From Candidatus Sumerlaeota bacterium (GTDB lineage: Bacteria; Bacillota; SLNR01): DNA of 50,799 nucleotides. Every line of letters starts with the position of its first letter. The first letter of the stretch is position 1. Position numbers and translations under genes: made by a program. The notes beneath the pieces are model-generated. The model was given only the letters and a program-made list of their open reading frames with translations, searched no databases and was not told the DNA's origin. The stretch spans positions 1 to 50,799 of the forward strand of contig SLNR01000079.1 of assembly GCA_007132905.1 (NCBI GenBank), written 5' to 3'. This document shows, piece after piece, positions 42,753 through 50,691 of this stretch.

Positions 42753-43538
42753 GTGGTAAAAGCGCAGAAGGGAAGAATCCGAAAAACACCTGTTTTTAGA
42801 GAGCCTCCTTTAGAATTAAAACATAAATTCAGGTTTGTTTTTTTTCTTCTCTTGTTCTTTGTTTTAGCAGGAAGCGGTTATTGGTTTGTTCGTTCTGACT
42901 ATTTTTCGGTACAAGCTCTCATCGTCGAGGGAAACGACCGTCTTTCGGATAATGAGATTGTCCTTCAAACGGGGGTTTGCGAAGGACAAAATATCTGGGA
43001 TGTGGATGTCAGCCGCTTAGAAGGGAATCTTGAAGAGAGTCATCTTATCAAAGAAGTATTTGTACAGAAATACTTGCCTGACACCATCGTTTTTCGTATC
43101 ACAGAATATGCCCCCCTTGCTTTGGCAGCGGGAGAAGGGCGTTTCATAGAAATCAATGAAAACGGAGCCGTGATGGGACTGCCCACGTCGATCGCCGGTA
43201 AAGGGCTCCCCATTATTACGGGCCTTTCTTTTGAGGATGTGTCCAGAGGAGAGCTTGTTGAGGGGAAAGGGGCTAATCTGGCTTTGTGTTGGGCAGCTGA
43301 GATTAGAAAAGAAGAAAGAGTTAATCTAACAGAGATTCGTTTGAACGAAGACCAACAGGCAGTCTTGGTAACAGACGATGGCTTTGAAATATTGATGGGG
43401 CCGCAGGAAGATTTGCTGCAAGTTAAACTTGACATTGTTATTCCCATCATTGAAGACCTAAGAGCGAGTGGTATACAAGCATTGTTTGTCGATATGCGGG
43501 TACCTGAAAAACCAGTGGTGATAAAACAAGATGGATAA
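42753..43538 (+). CDS. ftsQ: Cell division protein FtsQ/DivIB
   Basis: FtsQ (DivIB) is a bitopic divisome protein that regulates FtsL and the septal synthase. The 261-residue protein has a basic N-terminal tail, one membrane helix (FRFVFFLLLFFVLAGSGYWF), the POTRA domain (YFSVQALIVEGNDRLSDNEI, then ENIW-like GQNIWDVDVSRLEGNL) and the FtsQ beta domain (VFRITEYAPLALAAGEGRFI). GTG start after GAGGTGG. It precedes sbp and ftsA, as in related bacteria. Confidence 0.92.
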   Translation: MVKAQKGRIRKTPVFREPPLELKHKFRFVFFLLLFFVLAGSGYWFVRSDYFSVQALIVEGNDRLSDNEIVLQTGVCEGQNIWDVDVSRLEGNLEESHLIKEVFVQKYLPDTIVFRITEYAPLALAAGEGRFIEINENGAVMGLPTSIAGKGLPIITGLSFEDVSRGELVEGKGANLALCWAAEIRKEERVNLTEIRLNEDQQAVLVTDDGFEILMGPQEDLLQVKLDIVIPIIEDLRASGIQALFVDMRVPEKPVVIKQDG

Positions 43539-43564
43539 TAAGGAATGGTTATGGGGGTAATGTT

Positions 43565-43939
43565 ATGTGGCTGCCAATGGTAGGTCTTCTGGTGGGTGTT
43601 TTAATCGGTATGTTTTTCCCTATCGTTTTGTCTCCTTTTTATGCCCGCTATATGTCAGTGGCTATTTTAGCGGCCATGGATTCAATATTTGGGGGTGTAA
43701 AAGCGGGCTTGGAAGGAGTTTTTAATGCTCATGTATTCATTACGGGTTTTTTCGGTAACATGATTTTGGCGGCTTTGCTCACCTACATTGGCGACCGTCT
43801 TGGTGTGGAGCTTTACTATGCGGCGCTGTTTGCCTTCGGAGTGAGGTTGTTTCAAAACCTCGGAATCATTCGCAGGATTATCCTGGGGTATTATTTGCCT
43901 GAAACTCGTTTGCAAAAGGGTGAAGACGGTCTCTCTTAA
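43565..43939 (+). CDS. sbp: Small basic family protein Sbp (DUF1290)
   Basis: A 124-residue membrane protein with three or four predicted helices: VGLLVGVLIGMFFPIVL, ITGFFGNMILAALLTYIGDR and YYAALFAFGVRLFQNLG. The pattern and the location between ftsQ/divIB and ftsA match the Sbp family (DUF1290), whose function is not settled. Here it follows ftsQ without the ylxW/ylxX genes found in Bacillus. Confidence 0.88.
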   Translation: MWLPMVGLLVGVLIGMFFPIVLSPFYARYMSVAILAAMDSIFGGVKAGLEGVFNAHVFITGFFGNMILAALLTYIGDRLGVELYYAALFAFGVRLFQNLGIIRRIILGYYLPETRLQKGEDGLS

Positions 43940-43985
43940 TAGAGGTTATGCCTTAGAAGCCGGATAGAAAGGATGGAATCCATGC

Positions 43986-45233
43986 ATGAAAAACCGGCAG
44001 ATTTGTGCTCTGGATGTGGGAACAGGAACCATACGTGCGGCTACCGCAGAAGTCTTGGGCAAAGATAATATAAAGATCATTAAAAAAGGAACAGCTCCCT
44101 CAGCAGGAATGAAAGGAGGAGCTGTTGTTGATATGGACGACCTCGCCATGGCGGTGAGAAAAGCTTTGGACCAGGCGGAAGTTTCTCCAGGGCCAAAAAT
44201 CAAAGAAGTGTATGCGAGTATGATCGGTGGGCGGCTCAGAACAACAGAAAGATATGGGGTTGTGATGGTTAAAAACGACGCGTCGGGAGTTACTGATTCA
44301 GATGTGGACAGAGTACTTCAAAAAGCAAGAGAGGAGCCGATACCTAGTGATGAGGAGGTTATCCATTTAACGCCAAGTGAATTTGCCGTTGATGGAGTGG
44401 GAGGAGTTAGGCAGCCGGCCGGCATGGCTGGTCAAAGGCTTGATGTAAAAGCGATTTTGCTTTTGGCCAAAAAGGCTCCTGCAGAAAACCTTCTGCGCAG
44501 TATAGATGGAAGCGTTGTGAAAGTGAAAGCCCTTGGGGTGCAGCCTTTTATGGCGGCCGAGGCGGTGTTGGACGGTGTCGAAAAAAAGGATGGAGTGATT
44601 TTGATTGATATGGGAGCCGGAACGACAGATGTAGCCGTTTTTGGCGGGGGCAGTCTAAGGCAGGCATCGATGATAAGAATGGGAGGGAATCATCTTACCC
44701 GAGATATCTCTGTTGGACTAAGAATCCCCTGGCCTCAAGCGGAAGAAATAAAAGTAAAAGACGGAACCGTTTCCCGGCTTGATGCTTCAAAGAAGACAGA
44801 TTCCATTTATCTTTCTGCGTTAGGCGGAAAAGAGAACAGGAAAATTTCACATACTACTGTAGCCGAAATTTTAGAAGCTAGGGTGCAAGAAATAAGCAGC
44901 GAGGTGAAACAACAGCTGGGCGAAGTGGACTTTAATGACTATTTCCCTCGAAAGTTTGTTTTAACAGGAGGAGGGTCTTACCTGTCGGGAATCAAAGAGT
45001 ACCTGGAAAGAGAGCTGCGGCTCCCGGGACGAATCGGCCTGCCGAAGATGCCGGGAGGACTGCCGGCTGAGTTAGTAAAACCTGAAAATGCGGTTTTGGT
45101 CGGATTAATGTGCTTCGGGCAAAAGCATTTTCTCAATGAAGTGTCGAAAGAAAACCAGAGGGAAGAAATGAAACTCGTAGACAGAAATATTTTGTCGAGA
45201 ATCAAAACGATTTGGCAGGACTTTTTGAGATAG
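43986..45233 (+). CDS. ftsA: Cell division protein FtsA
   Basis: FtsA is an actin-like protein that tethers FtsZ to the membrane. The 415-residue protein has the phosphate loops ICALDVGTGTIRAATAEVLG and ILIDMGAGTTDVAVFGGGSL, the adenosine site FVLTGGGSYLSGIKEYLE, the SHS2/1C subdomain (about 85-165), and a C-terminal amphipathic helix ILSRIKTIWQDFLR for membrane binding. GAAAGGATGG lies upstream of the ATG. It is followed by a vegetative promoter for ftsZ. Confidence 0.93.
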   Translation: MKNRQICALDVGTGTIRAATAEVLGKDNIKIIKKGTAPSAGMKGGAVVDMDDLAMAVRKALDQAEVSPGPKIKEVYASMIGGRLRTTERYGVVMVKNDASGVTDSDVDRVLQKAREEPIPSDEEVIHLTPSEFAVDGVGGVRQPAGMAGQRLDVKAILLLAKKAPAENLLRSIDGSVVKVKALGVQPFMAAEAVLDGVEKKDGVILIDMGAGTTDVAVFGGGSLRQASMIRMGGNHLTRDISVGLRIPWPQAEEIKVKDGTVSRLDASKKTDSIYLSALGGKENRKISHTTVAEILEARVQEISSEVKQQLGEVDFNDYFPRKFVLTGGGSYLSGIKEYLERELRLPGRIGLPKMPGGLPAELVKPENAVLVGLMCFGQKHFLNEVSKENQREEMKLVDRNILSRIKTIWQDFLR

Positions 45234-45253
45234 ATACGAAATATGCTTATAAT
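45225..45253 (+). promoter_or_regulatory. SigA-type promoter upstream of ftsZ
   Basis: TTGAGA at 45225-45230, exactly 17 bases, then TATAAT at 45248-45253. This is one mismatch from the full vegetative consensus with ideal spacing. It begins within the last codons of ftsA; transcription would start near 45260, about 32 bases before the TTG start of ftsZ, giving ftsZ a supply independent of the upstream operon. Confidence 0.8.
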
Positions 45254-45291
45254 CAATGACAAGTATTGCAGCGGTTAAGGAGGTTACGAAT

Positions 45292-46368
45292 TTGTTAGAA
45301 CTGGATTTAGATTCAGAACAGTTTGCACAGATAAAAGTCATCGGTGTTGGCGGCGGAGGAAGCAATGCGGTTAATAGAATGATCCATGCCAGCCTTCAGG
45401 GTGTCGAATTTGTGGCCGTCAACACAGACGGGCAGGCTTTGTTTTTGTCGAATGCGGAACAAAAAATTCAAATCGGTGAAAAACTGACCAAAGGCTTAGG
45501 AGCGGGCGGCGACCCCGAAATCGGGGAAAAAGCCGCCGAAGAAAGCAAAGGAGAAATTCACGAGGCACTCAAAGGCGCTGACATGGTATTTATTACGGCC
45601 GGTATGGGAGGCGGCACGGGAACTGGTGCCACGCCTGTGGTAGCTGAGGTAGCTAAAGATTTGGGCGCTTTGACGGTAGGGGTGGTAACAAAACCGTTTA
45701 CTTTTGAGGGCCGAAAACGTATGGAGCAAGCTGAGCAGGGCATCGGAGATCTCCGGGAAAAGGTGGATACATTGATCACCATTCCAAATGACCGTCTTTT
45801 GCAGGTGGTTGATAAAAAGACTTCCATCACCGAAGCATTTAAGGTAGCGGATGACATTCTTCGACAAGGGGTACAGGGAATTTCTGATTTGATTGCTATT
45901 CCCGGTCTGGTGAATCTTGATTTCGCAGATGTGAAGACCATTATGGTAGGGACCGGCTCGGCATTGATGGGCATTGGAGTTGGCAACGGAGATGCCCGCG
46001 CCTCTGATGCCGCTCAGACCGCTATATCAAGTCCCTTACTAGAGACATCGATTGAGGGCGCTCGCGGCGTTCTTTTGAATATTACCGGCGGTGCTAACCT
46101 GGGATTGTTTGAAGTGAATGAGGCGGCTGAGGTTATTTCCCAGGCTGCAGACCCTGAAGCTAACATCATCTTTGGTGCGGTAATCGACGAGGAGTTGGAT
46201 GATGAGGTCAGGGTCACGGTTATTGCCACAGGGTTTGATCATTTACCTTTCGGCAGGGACAAAAAACCGAAGAGGGAAAAGGAAGAGGAAGAGAAAGAAG
46301 ATGAAATGGAAGTGAAAACGTTTGAAGAGGACGACTTGGATATCCCTGCCTTCTTGCGCCGTAAATAA
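45292..46368 (+). CDS. ftsZ: Cell division protein FtsZ
   Basis: FtsZ is the tubulin-like GTPase that forms the division ring. With the TTG at 45292 the protein has 358 residues and begins [20 protein letters not shown], matching Firmicute FtsZ. Glycine-rich loops are [13 protein letters not shown] and the tubulin signature [13 protein letters not shown]. The C-terminal peptide [12 protein letters not shown] binds FtsA and SepF. AAGGAGG lies 8 bases before the TTG; an upstream ATG at 45256 falls before the likely transcription start and is rejected. Confidence 0.97.
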   Translation: MLELDLDSEQFAQIKVIGVGGGGSNAVNRMIHASLQGVEFVAVNTDGQALFLSNAEQKIQIGEKLTKGLGAGGDPEIGEKAAEESKGEIHEALKGADMVFITAGMGGGTGTGATPVVAEVAKDLGALTVGVVTKPFTFEGRKRMEQAEQGIGDLREKVDTLITIPNDRLLQVVDKKTSITEAFKVADDILRQGVQGISDLIAIPGLVNLDFADVKTIMVGTGSALMGIGVGNGDARASDAAQTAISSPLLETSIEGARGVLLNITGGANLGLFEVNEAAEVISQAADPEANIIFGAVIDEELDDEVRVTVIATGFDHLPFGRDKKPKREKEEEEKEDEMEVKTFEEDDLDIPAFLRRK

Positions 46369-46386
46369 GGCAGGTATCAAAGGGAG

Positions 46387-46415
46387 AAGAGCGCTCTTTT
46401 CATAAGGGCGCTCTT
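46387..46415 (+). terminator. Terminator hairpin after ftsZ
   Basis: AAGAGCGCTCTT (46387-46398) pairs with AAGGGCGCTCTT (46404-46415), a 12-bp stem with one G-T wobble and loop TTCAT. The downstream ATTATAAAGG has few T residues, so it may be an incomplete or bidirectional terminator. It ends the ftsA-ftsZ unit before nrdR. Confidence 0.65.
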
Positions 46416-46461
46416 ATTATAAAGGCACTTACCCAGTTTTTAAAAAAAGGGAGGGGCGGTT

Positions 46462-46920
46462 ATGAAATGCCCTTTTTGCGGCTGTTTGGAGAGCAAAGTA
46501 TTGGATTCTCGCCCGACAGAAGAGGGAACCTCGATAAGAAGGAGACGAGAATGCATCGAGTGTCAAAAGCGATTCACCACCTACGAAAAGATAGAAGAGA
46601 TTCCTTTGGTTGTGGTTAAAAAAGACGGAAGAAGAGAGCCTTTTGATCGAAATAAAATCCTGAGCGGATTCCTTAAGGCTTGCGAAAAAAGACCTGTGTC
46701 AGTAGATGAGCTGGAAAAAGCAGCCGATGAGATAGAAAGAGAAATCCGAAATACGCTTGATCGAGAAGTAAACAGCAAAGAGATTGGTGAGATGGTGATG
46801 GAGAAATTGAAGGAGATTGACGAGGTGGCTTATGTCCGCTTCGCTTCAGTGTACAGGCAGTTTAAAGACATCAATCGATTTAAGGAAGAATTAGAAAAAC
46901 TGCTGGAGCAGTCGAAATGA
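46462..46920 (+). CDS. nrdR: Transcriptional repressor NrdR
   Basis: NrdR represses ribonucleotide reductase genes in response to (d)ATP. The 152-residue protein has a zinc ribbon ([37 protein letters not shown]) and an ATP-cone ([60 protein letters not shown]). GGGAGGGG precedes the ATG. No nrd gene lies in the window. Confidence 0.96.
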   Translation: MKCPFCGCLESKVLDSRPTEEGTSIRRRRECIECQKRFTTYEKIEEIPLVVVKKDGRREPFDRNKILSGFLKACEKRPVSVDELEKAADEIEREIRNTLDREVNSKEIGEMVMEKLKEIDEVAYVRFASVYRQFKDINRFKEELEKLLEQSK

Positions 46921-46932
46921 AGGGGGCGCTTT

Positions 46933-47790
46933 ATGAAAGATAGGTTTGGTCAGGAAAATGTCATTTTGCACGAGACCGGTGGAGAGTCCTTGTATTATAC
47001 CTTTTCTCATTTTGACCGGGCTGGGGGCTGTGTTCATGCAGTAACCACGCGATTAGGCGGTGCAAGTCAGGGAAAATGGGCCTCCCTCAATTTGGGATTT
47101 GCTGCCGGCGATGACCCGAGGGCAGTCAAAAAGAACCGATCTTTAGTGTGCCGGTCTCTGGGGTTTGACCTAGCCAGCTGGACAAATGCGAGGCAAGCGC
47201 ATACGGATTCTATCCGCATTGTTGACGATTATGATCGAGGCCGGGGATCAGTAGATCCTAAAGAAGCATTTCCGGCAACAGACGGGATGCTGACAAATAA
47301 AGAAAATGTGCTGCTGGCAGTTTTTTTTGCTGACTGTGTTCCTCTTTTGTTTTATGATCCTAAAAAAAAGGTGATTGGAGCAGTTCATGCCGGCTGGAGA
47401 GGGACAGCCGCGAAAATTGCCGGGAAAGCAGCTGCGATGATGGTAAGTAGTTTTTCTTCCCGACCAGAGGATTTGCTTGTCGGAATGGGTCCGGCAATCG
47501 GTCCTTGCTGTTATGAAGTAGACAACCCGGTAGCGAAGGCATTTGAGAACTGGTCTCAGACAGACGGATTTCTTCTGCCGACCGGGCAGGACAAGTGGAA
47601 CCTCGATCTGCTCGAAGCCAACCGGCAGCTTTTGATAAAGCGCGGGGTGCTGTCTAAAAATATTCAAAAGGTTAAAATGTGCACGGCCTGCCGCAATGAT
47701 TTGTTTTTTTCTCATCGTAAAGAGGAAGGGAAAACAGGTCGCCTCGCTTCTGTTATTGCGCTGACAAGTAAGGAGCACGAATCAAAATAG
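46933..47790 (+). CDS. pgeF: Peptidoglycan editing factor PgeF (YlmD, YfiH/laccase-like)
   Basis: The family forms a copper-free, zinc-binding nucleosidase/laccase-like fold and has been linked to purine nucleoside phosphorylase/deaminase activity and to peptidoglycan fidelity. The 285-residue protein has the metal ligands: His in ARQAHTDSIRIV, Cys in AVFFADCVPLLFYD and His in GAVHAGWRGTAAKIAG, plus GPAIGPCCYEV. In many Firmicutes ylmE follows it before sepF; here sepF comes next directly, 72 bases later. Confidence 0.92.
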   Translation: MKDRFGQENVILHETGGESLYYTFSHFDRAGGCVHAVTTRLGGASQGKWASLNLGFAAGDDPRAVKKNRSLVCRSLGFDLASWTNARQAHTDSIRIVDDYDRGRGSVDPKEAFPATDGMLTNKENVLLAVFFADCVPLLFYDPKKKVIGAVHAGWRGTAAKIAGKAAAMMVSSFSSRPEDLLVGMGPAIGPCCYEVDNPVAKAFENWSQTDGFLLPTGQDKWNLDLLEANRQLLIKRGVLSKNIQKVKMCTACRNDLFFSHRKEEGKTGRLASVIALTSKEHESK

Positions 47791-47862
47791 CAGGATCTAG
47801 CTGAAATCAGTCCGCCAACAATTTTCTGTTTTGAGAGTTTTTACTAGAAAGGGGTGAGGATC

Positions 47863-48312
47863 GTGGCGAATAGGATAATGGACAAACTGCTAGGGCTAAT
47901 GGGATACGAAGAAACTGACCCAGTCGATGACATGGAAGAAGATTATATCGATGTTGATGAGCCGGCTAGAAGAGAAAAAAAGGCGCCCGTTGTAAATCTG
48001 CACTCCCAAAAACAGCTTCGAATTGTTGTGAAAGAACCGAAAGAATACGATGAATCGCAAGAAATTGTAGACCACATCAAAAATCGGCGGCCAGTCATTT
48101 TAAATATTGAAGAGGTTGATGGAGAGACAGCTCGCAGGTTAATTGATTTTCTCAGCGGAGCAACTTATGCTTTGGGAGGACATATGCAGAAGGTTAATCC
48201 AGGGGTTTTCCTGTTTGCGCCAAACAATGTGGAGATCACCCTCGAGCTGCAGCAAGAGTTATCTGAGAAATTTGGCGATAGGAGTTTGTTTTTCAGGAAT
48301 AAAAAAACGTAA
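47863..48312 (+). CDS. sepF: Cell division protein SepF
   Basis: SepF bundles FtsZ filaments and anchors them to the membrane. The 149-residue protein has an N-terminal amphipathic helix (MANRIMDKLLGLMGY), an acidic linker and the SepF domain (about 60-145): IVDHIKNRRPVILNIEEVDG, then RLIDFLSGATYALGGHMQKV, NPGVFLFAPNNVEI. GTG at 47863 is preferred with GGGG 8 bases upstream; a GTG at 47854 is in frame. Confidence 0.95.
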   Translation: MANRIMDKLLGLMGYEETDPVDDMEEDYIDVDEPARREKKAPVVNLHSQKQLRIVVKEPKEYDESQEIVDHIKNRRPVILNIEEVDGETARRLIDFLSGATYALGGHMQKVNPGVFLFAPNNVEITLELQQELSEKFGDRSLFFRNKKT

Positions 48313-48342
48313 GGCTTAAAGTATTGCGAAAGGAGGCGGGGT

Positions 48343-48609
48343 ATGACTCTTGTACGAGCTGTAGATACAATTTACAGGCTGCTGTCAATGGCCATTTTAA
48401 TCAGAGTATTGGTGTCTTTAATCCGCCCTCAAGGGAGCAGTGTTTTTTACAGGCGATTTATGCGCATCATATATATCGTCACGGAGCCTTTGCTAGAGCC
48501 CGTTAGAAATCTTTTACCAACTTCAAGCATGGGAATCGACTTTTCTCCGATTATTGTGATGATACTGCTTCGTATCATGCGAAACATTCTTTGGGGCGTC
48601 ATGTTCTGA
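48343..48609 (+). CDS. YggT family membrane protein (YlmG)
   Basis: An 88-residue membrane protein with two hydrophobic segments (VDTIYRLLSMAILIRVLVSL and FSPIIVMILLRIMRNILWGV) and the family segment YIVTEPLLEPVRNLLPTSSM. YggT proteins lie next to sepF and affect cell division or chromosome distribution in some bacteria. AAAGGAGG lies upstream of the ATG. ylmH, usual between yggT and divIVA, is absent. Confidence 0.9.
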   Translation: MTLVRAVDTIYRLLSMAILIRVLVSLIRPQGSSVFYRRFMRIIYIVTEPLLEPVRNLLPTSSMGIDFSPIIVMILLRIMRNILWGVMF

Positions 48610-48651
48610 TGAAGAATTTTATAAATACAACAATAAGATGGAGGTGGATTT

Positions 48652-49170
48652 ATGGCTCTTACTCCTCTTGACGTTCACAACAAAGAATTTGGACGAGCGT
48701 TCCGCGGTTATAAAGAGGATGAAGTTGATGAGTTTCTTGATGAGATTGTAAAAGATATGGAAGGTTATATTAAAGAGAATGTGCGGTTAAAAGAGGAAGT
48801 GGACAAAAACCGCGCCAATGTGGATCAGTATAAAAAACTTGAGCAGACTTTGAATAATACTTTGCTTGTAGCGCAAGAAACGGCGGATGAGGTGAAGGCT
48901 TCCGCAAAGAAAGAAGCGGATATGATCATTCGCGAAACAGAAATGAAAGCAGAAAAAATTATTGATGAGGCGAAAGAACAGGCAAAGAAAATCGCGGAGC
49001 AAAACGAGGTAGTCCGATTGGAGACAGAACTGTTAAAAACCAGGCTTCGGACTTTGCTGCAATCGCAGTTAGACTTACTTGAATCCAAAGATACCCCCTC
49101 AGACGAAGAGGCAGCAAATAGTTTAGAGAAAGAGCCAGAAGGCCAGGCTTTGGATAATGAGACGGAGTAA
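48652..49170 (+). CDS. divIVA: Cell division/polarity protein DivIVA
   Basis: DivIVA recognises curved membrane at poles and septa. The 172-residue protein begins with the family lipid-binding part (LTPLDVHNKEFGRAFRGYKE, then DEVDEFLDEIVKDME) and continues as a long coiled coil (about residues 35-150) with an Ala/Lys/Glu-rich stretch. The acidic C-terminal tail of about 20 residues is probably disordered. GGAGGTGG precedes the ATG. Confidence 0.95.
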   Translation: MALTPLDVHNKEFGRAFRGYKEDEVDEFLDEIVKDMEGYIKENVRLKEEVDKNRANVDQYKKLEQTLNNTLLVAQETADEVKASAKKEADMIIRETEMKAEKIIDEAKEQAKKIAEQNEVVRLETELLKTRLRTLLQSQLDLLESKDTPSDEEAANSLEKEPEGQALDNETE

Positions 49171-49227
49171 TCAGTGTGAATATAGAGTTTGTGCTTTGCC
49201 TATGATTGCTTCCCAGGGGGGTCATGA

Positions 49228-49938
49228 TTGAAAATCGGTTTGATTGGAGCAATGAACGAAGAAATTTCTGCTTTTTTAAAAGTCATGGAGAACTCAAAAA
49301 AAATCCGTTGGGGCAAGATTGATTTTTATGAAGGCAGCATTGAAAATCAGAAGGTAGTGATGGCCTGCAGCGGAATTGGGAAAGTAAATGCCGCTGCTTG
49401 TGTGCAAATGATGGCCGACCGTTTTGCCATTGATGCATTGATATTCACCGGGATTGCAGGAGGATTAGACCCTCGGTTGAATGTGGGAGATGTAGTCATT
49501 TCAGAGGATGCCGTCCAATACGATTTCGACTCTTCTCAGTTTGGGTATGATGTAGGTATGGTACCTCGTCTTTGGAAAAAATATTTTTATGGAGATAGGG
49601 CTTTGATTGTGCTGTTTCGAAAGGCCGCCGAGGTTGTTTTCAAGGAAGATCCCAAAACGCAAGCAGTTATAGGCCGTGTGTTGTCCGGAGACAGCTTTGT
49701 TTCAAGCGCGGGTAAAGCTGAATTCTTACGCAAGAATTTTCAAGGACACTGCGTTGAAATGGAGGGAGCGGCTGCCGCACAAATCTGTTATCTAAATAAT
49801 ATCCCCTTTGTCATCATTCGTTCGATATCAGATAGAGCTGATCAGTCGGCTCAAGTGGATTACAAAACTTTTACTTCACTGGCTGTCTACAATTCAACGG
49901 TTCTGGTCAAAGAGGTATTTAAGGGATTGGATTCATAA
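49228..49938 (+). CDS. mtnN: 5'-methylthioadenosine/S-adenosylhomocysteine nucleosidase
   Basis: The enzyme cleaves adenine from MTA and SAH in the methyl cycle. The 236-residue protein starts KIGLIGAMNEEISAFLKVME (catalytic Glu in the NEE segment), and has GIAGGLDPRLNVGDVVISED, the CVEMEGAAAAQIC loop with catalytic Glu, and IIRSISDRAD with catalytic Asp. TTG start with AGGGGGG 6 bases upstream; the ATG at 49224 is out of frame. Confidence 0.95.
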   Translation: MKIGLIGAMNEEISAFLKVMENSKKIRWGKIDFYEGSIENQKVVMACSGIGKVNAAACVQMMADRFAIDALIFTGIAGGLDPRLNVGDVVISEDAVQYDFDSSQFGYDVGMVPRLWKKYFYGDRALIVLFRKAAEVVFKEDPKTQAVIGRVLSGDSFVSSAGKAEFLRKNFQGHCVEMEGAAAAQICYLNNIPFVIIRSISDRADQSAQVDYKTFTSLAVYNSTVLVKEVFKGLDS

Positions 49939-49998
49939 ATAGGACAAAGGTTTTTGTTTATGGCAGTGTTAGTGAACAAGGCGAAAAATGATTTTCTC

Positions 49999-50081
49999 TC
50001 AAGGGCAGACCTGTCGAAAGGCAGTGCCGCAAAACTACAGGGGCTAAGGTACCACAGGTATTAGGCCAGCCAGCTGCCGCC
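49999..50081 (+). ncRNA. c-di-GMP-I (GEMM) riboswitch candidate, diverged
   Basis: The layout matches GEMM-I: GGGCAGACC, then a hairpin CTGTC/GGCAG with a GAAA tetraloop (50011-50024), then GCCGCAAAACTACAGGGG and CTAAGG, a second hairpin built on TACC/GGTA and CTAA/TTAG, and CAGCTGCC closing with GGCAG. The usual core is GCAAACC, GACGCAAAGC and CTAAGG; this copy has GCAGACC and GCCGCAAAAC, so two core positions differ. The GGGC that precedes the first hairpin is kept, which would favour c-di-GMP over cGAMP. No gene directly follows, so its target is uncertain. Confidence 0.65.
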
Positions 50082-50105
50082 AAACCATCCGTCTAGGATG
50101 GTTTT
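50082..50105 (+). terminator. Terminator hairpin after the riboswitch candidate
   Basis: AAACCATCC (50082-50090) pairs with GGATGGTTT (50096-50104), loop GTCTA, followed by TGTGATTGTCTTTTCTT. The stem is perfect over 9 bp, but the T tract is broken. It starts right after the aptamer's closing stem, the place of an expression platform. Confidence 0.7.
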
Positions 50106-50222
50106 GTGATTGTCTTTTCTTAATAATCAATTGCTAAATATCGCAGTTGGCGAAACCAAACAGCAGCAAATCAATATTATGAAAACGATGGGTTTTGCAG
50201 GCCCTGTATGTGATGGCAGAAT

Positions 50223-50251
50223 TTGACACAGGAAATGCCTTCGTATATAAT
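50223..50251 (+). promoter_or_regulatory. Consensus SigA-type promoter
   Basis: TTGACA at 50223-50228, 17 bases, TATAAT at 50246-50251: all twelve consensus positions and the ideal spacer. Transcription should start near 50258, leaving a leader of about 93 bases before the coiled-coil gene. It lies downstream of the riboswitch hairpin, so this start would bypass the aptamer. Confidence 0.88.
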
Positions 50252-50350
50252 TAAGGCAAACATGAAATTAAATAGACATATAAGGTGGTTCTTTTAGTCC
50301 ATGATAAAATTCATTGATCACAGCTAATAATCCTGGGAGGGGTGTTGGAT

Positions 50351-50614
50351 ATGCTGATCGGCAGCAGAAGCGCATTTCTCGATGAATTAAAAGGAAGAAT
50401 CAATGAGATGGAAAAAGAAATGGATGAGATGAAAAGGAAAGCCAAAGGTGCCGCCGAAGAGGAAAGACTAAAGCTTGAATCCCGCATGGGTAATTTGCAA
50501 GAAAAAATGGAGACCGGCAAACAAAAACTCGAAAACCTTAAAGATATAAGCGAAGTGGTTTGGGAGGGGTTAGAAGAAGAGCTTGAAGAATTCTGGGCTG
50601 AATTTTCAAAATGA
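50351..50614 (+). CDS. Small coiled-coil protein (sll1863-like stress family resemblance)
   Basis: An 87-residue, strongly charged helical protein: AFLDELKGRINEMEKEMDEM, then RLKLESRMGNLQEKMETGKQ, ending KLENLKDISEVVWEGLEEEL. Long heptads with a C-terminal Trp-containing segment resemble small sll1863-type stress-response coiled-coil proteins, a match made by eye only. The ATG at 50351 has GGGAGGGG 8 bases upstream. It is under a strong promoter and is followed by a second similar gene. Confidence 0.6.
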   Translation: MLIGSRSAFLDELKGRINEMEKEMDEMKRKAKGAAEEERLKLESRMGNLQEKMETGKQKLENLKDISEVVWEGLEEELEEFWAEFSK

Positions 50615-50691
50615 TTGCGGATATACGACTTTTGCATGTTTATCACTCGCATTATTTTTTGGCATCATAGATCAAAAAAGGAGTGAGCGAA

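Larger units (their letters stand above)
49939..50350 (+). other. Spacer with riboswitch candidate, hairpin and promoter
   Basis: This 412-base gap between mtnN and the coiled-coil gene holds a GEMM-type aptamer candidate (49999-50081), a terminator hairpin (50082-50105) and a consensus vegetative promoter (50223-50251). The only frames present are tiny: 15 codons at 50178 and 9 codons at 50301, the latter 12 bases after AAGGTGG. Neither is supported as a gene. Confidence 0.5.

Noticed and set aside
50301-50327. Nine-codon leader peptide candidate in the leader of the coiled-coil gene
   Set aside because: The ribosome binding site is 12 bases away and the peptide has no regulatory codon run.
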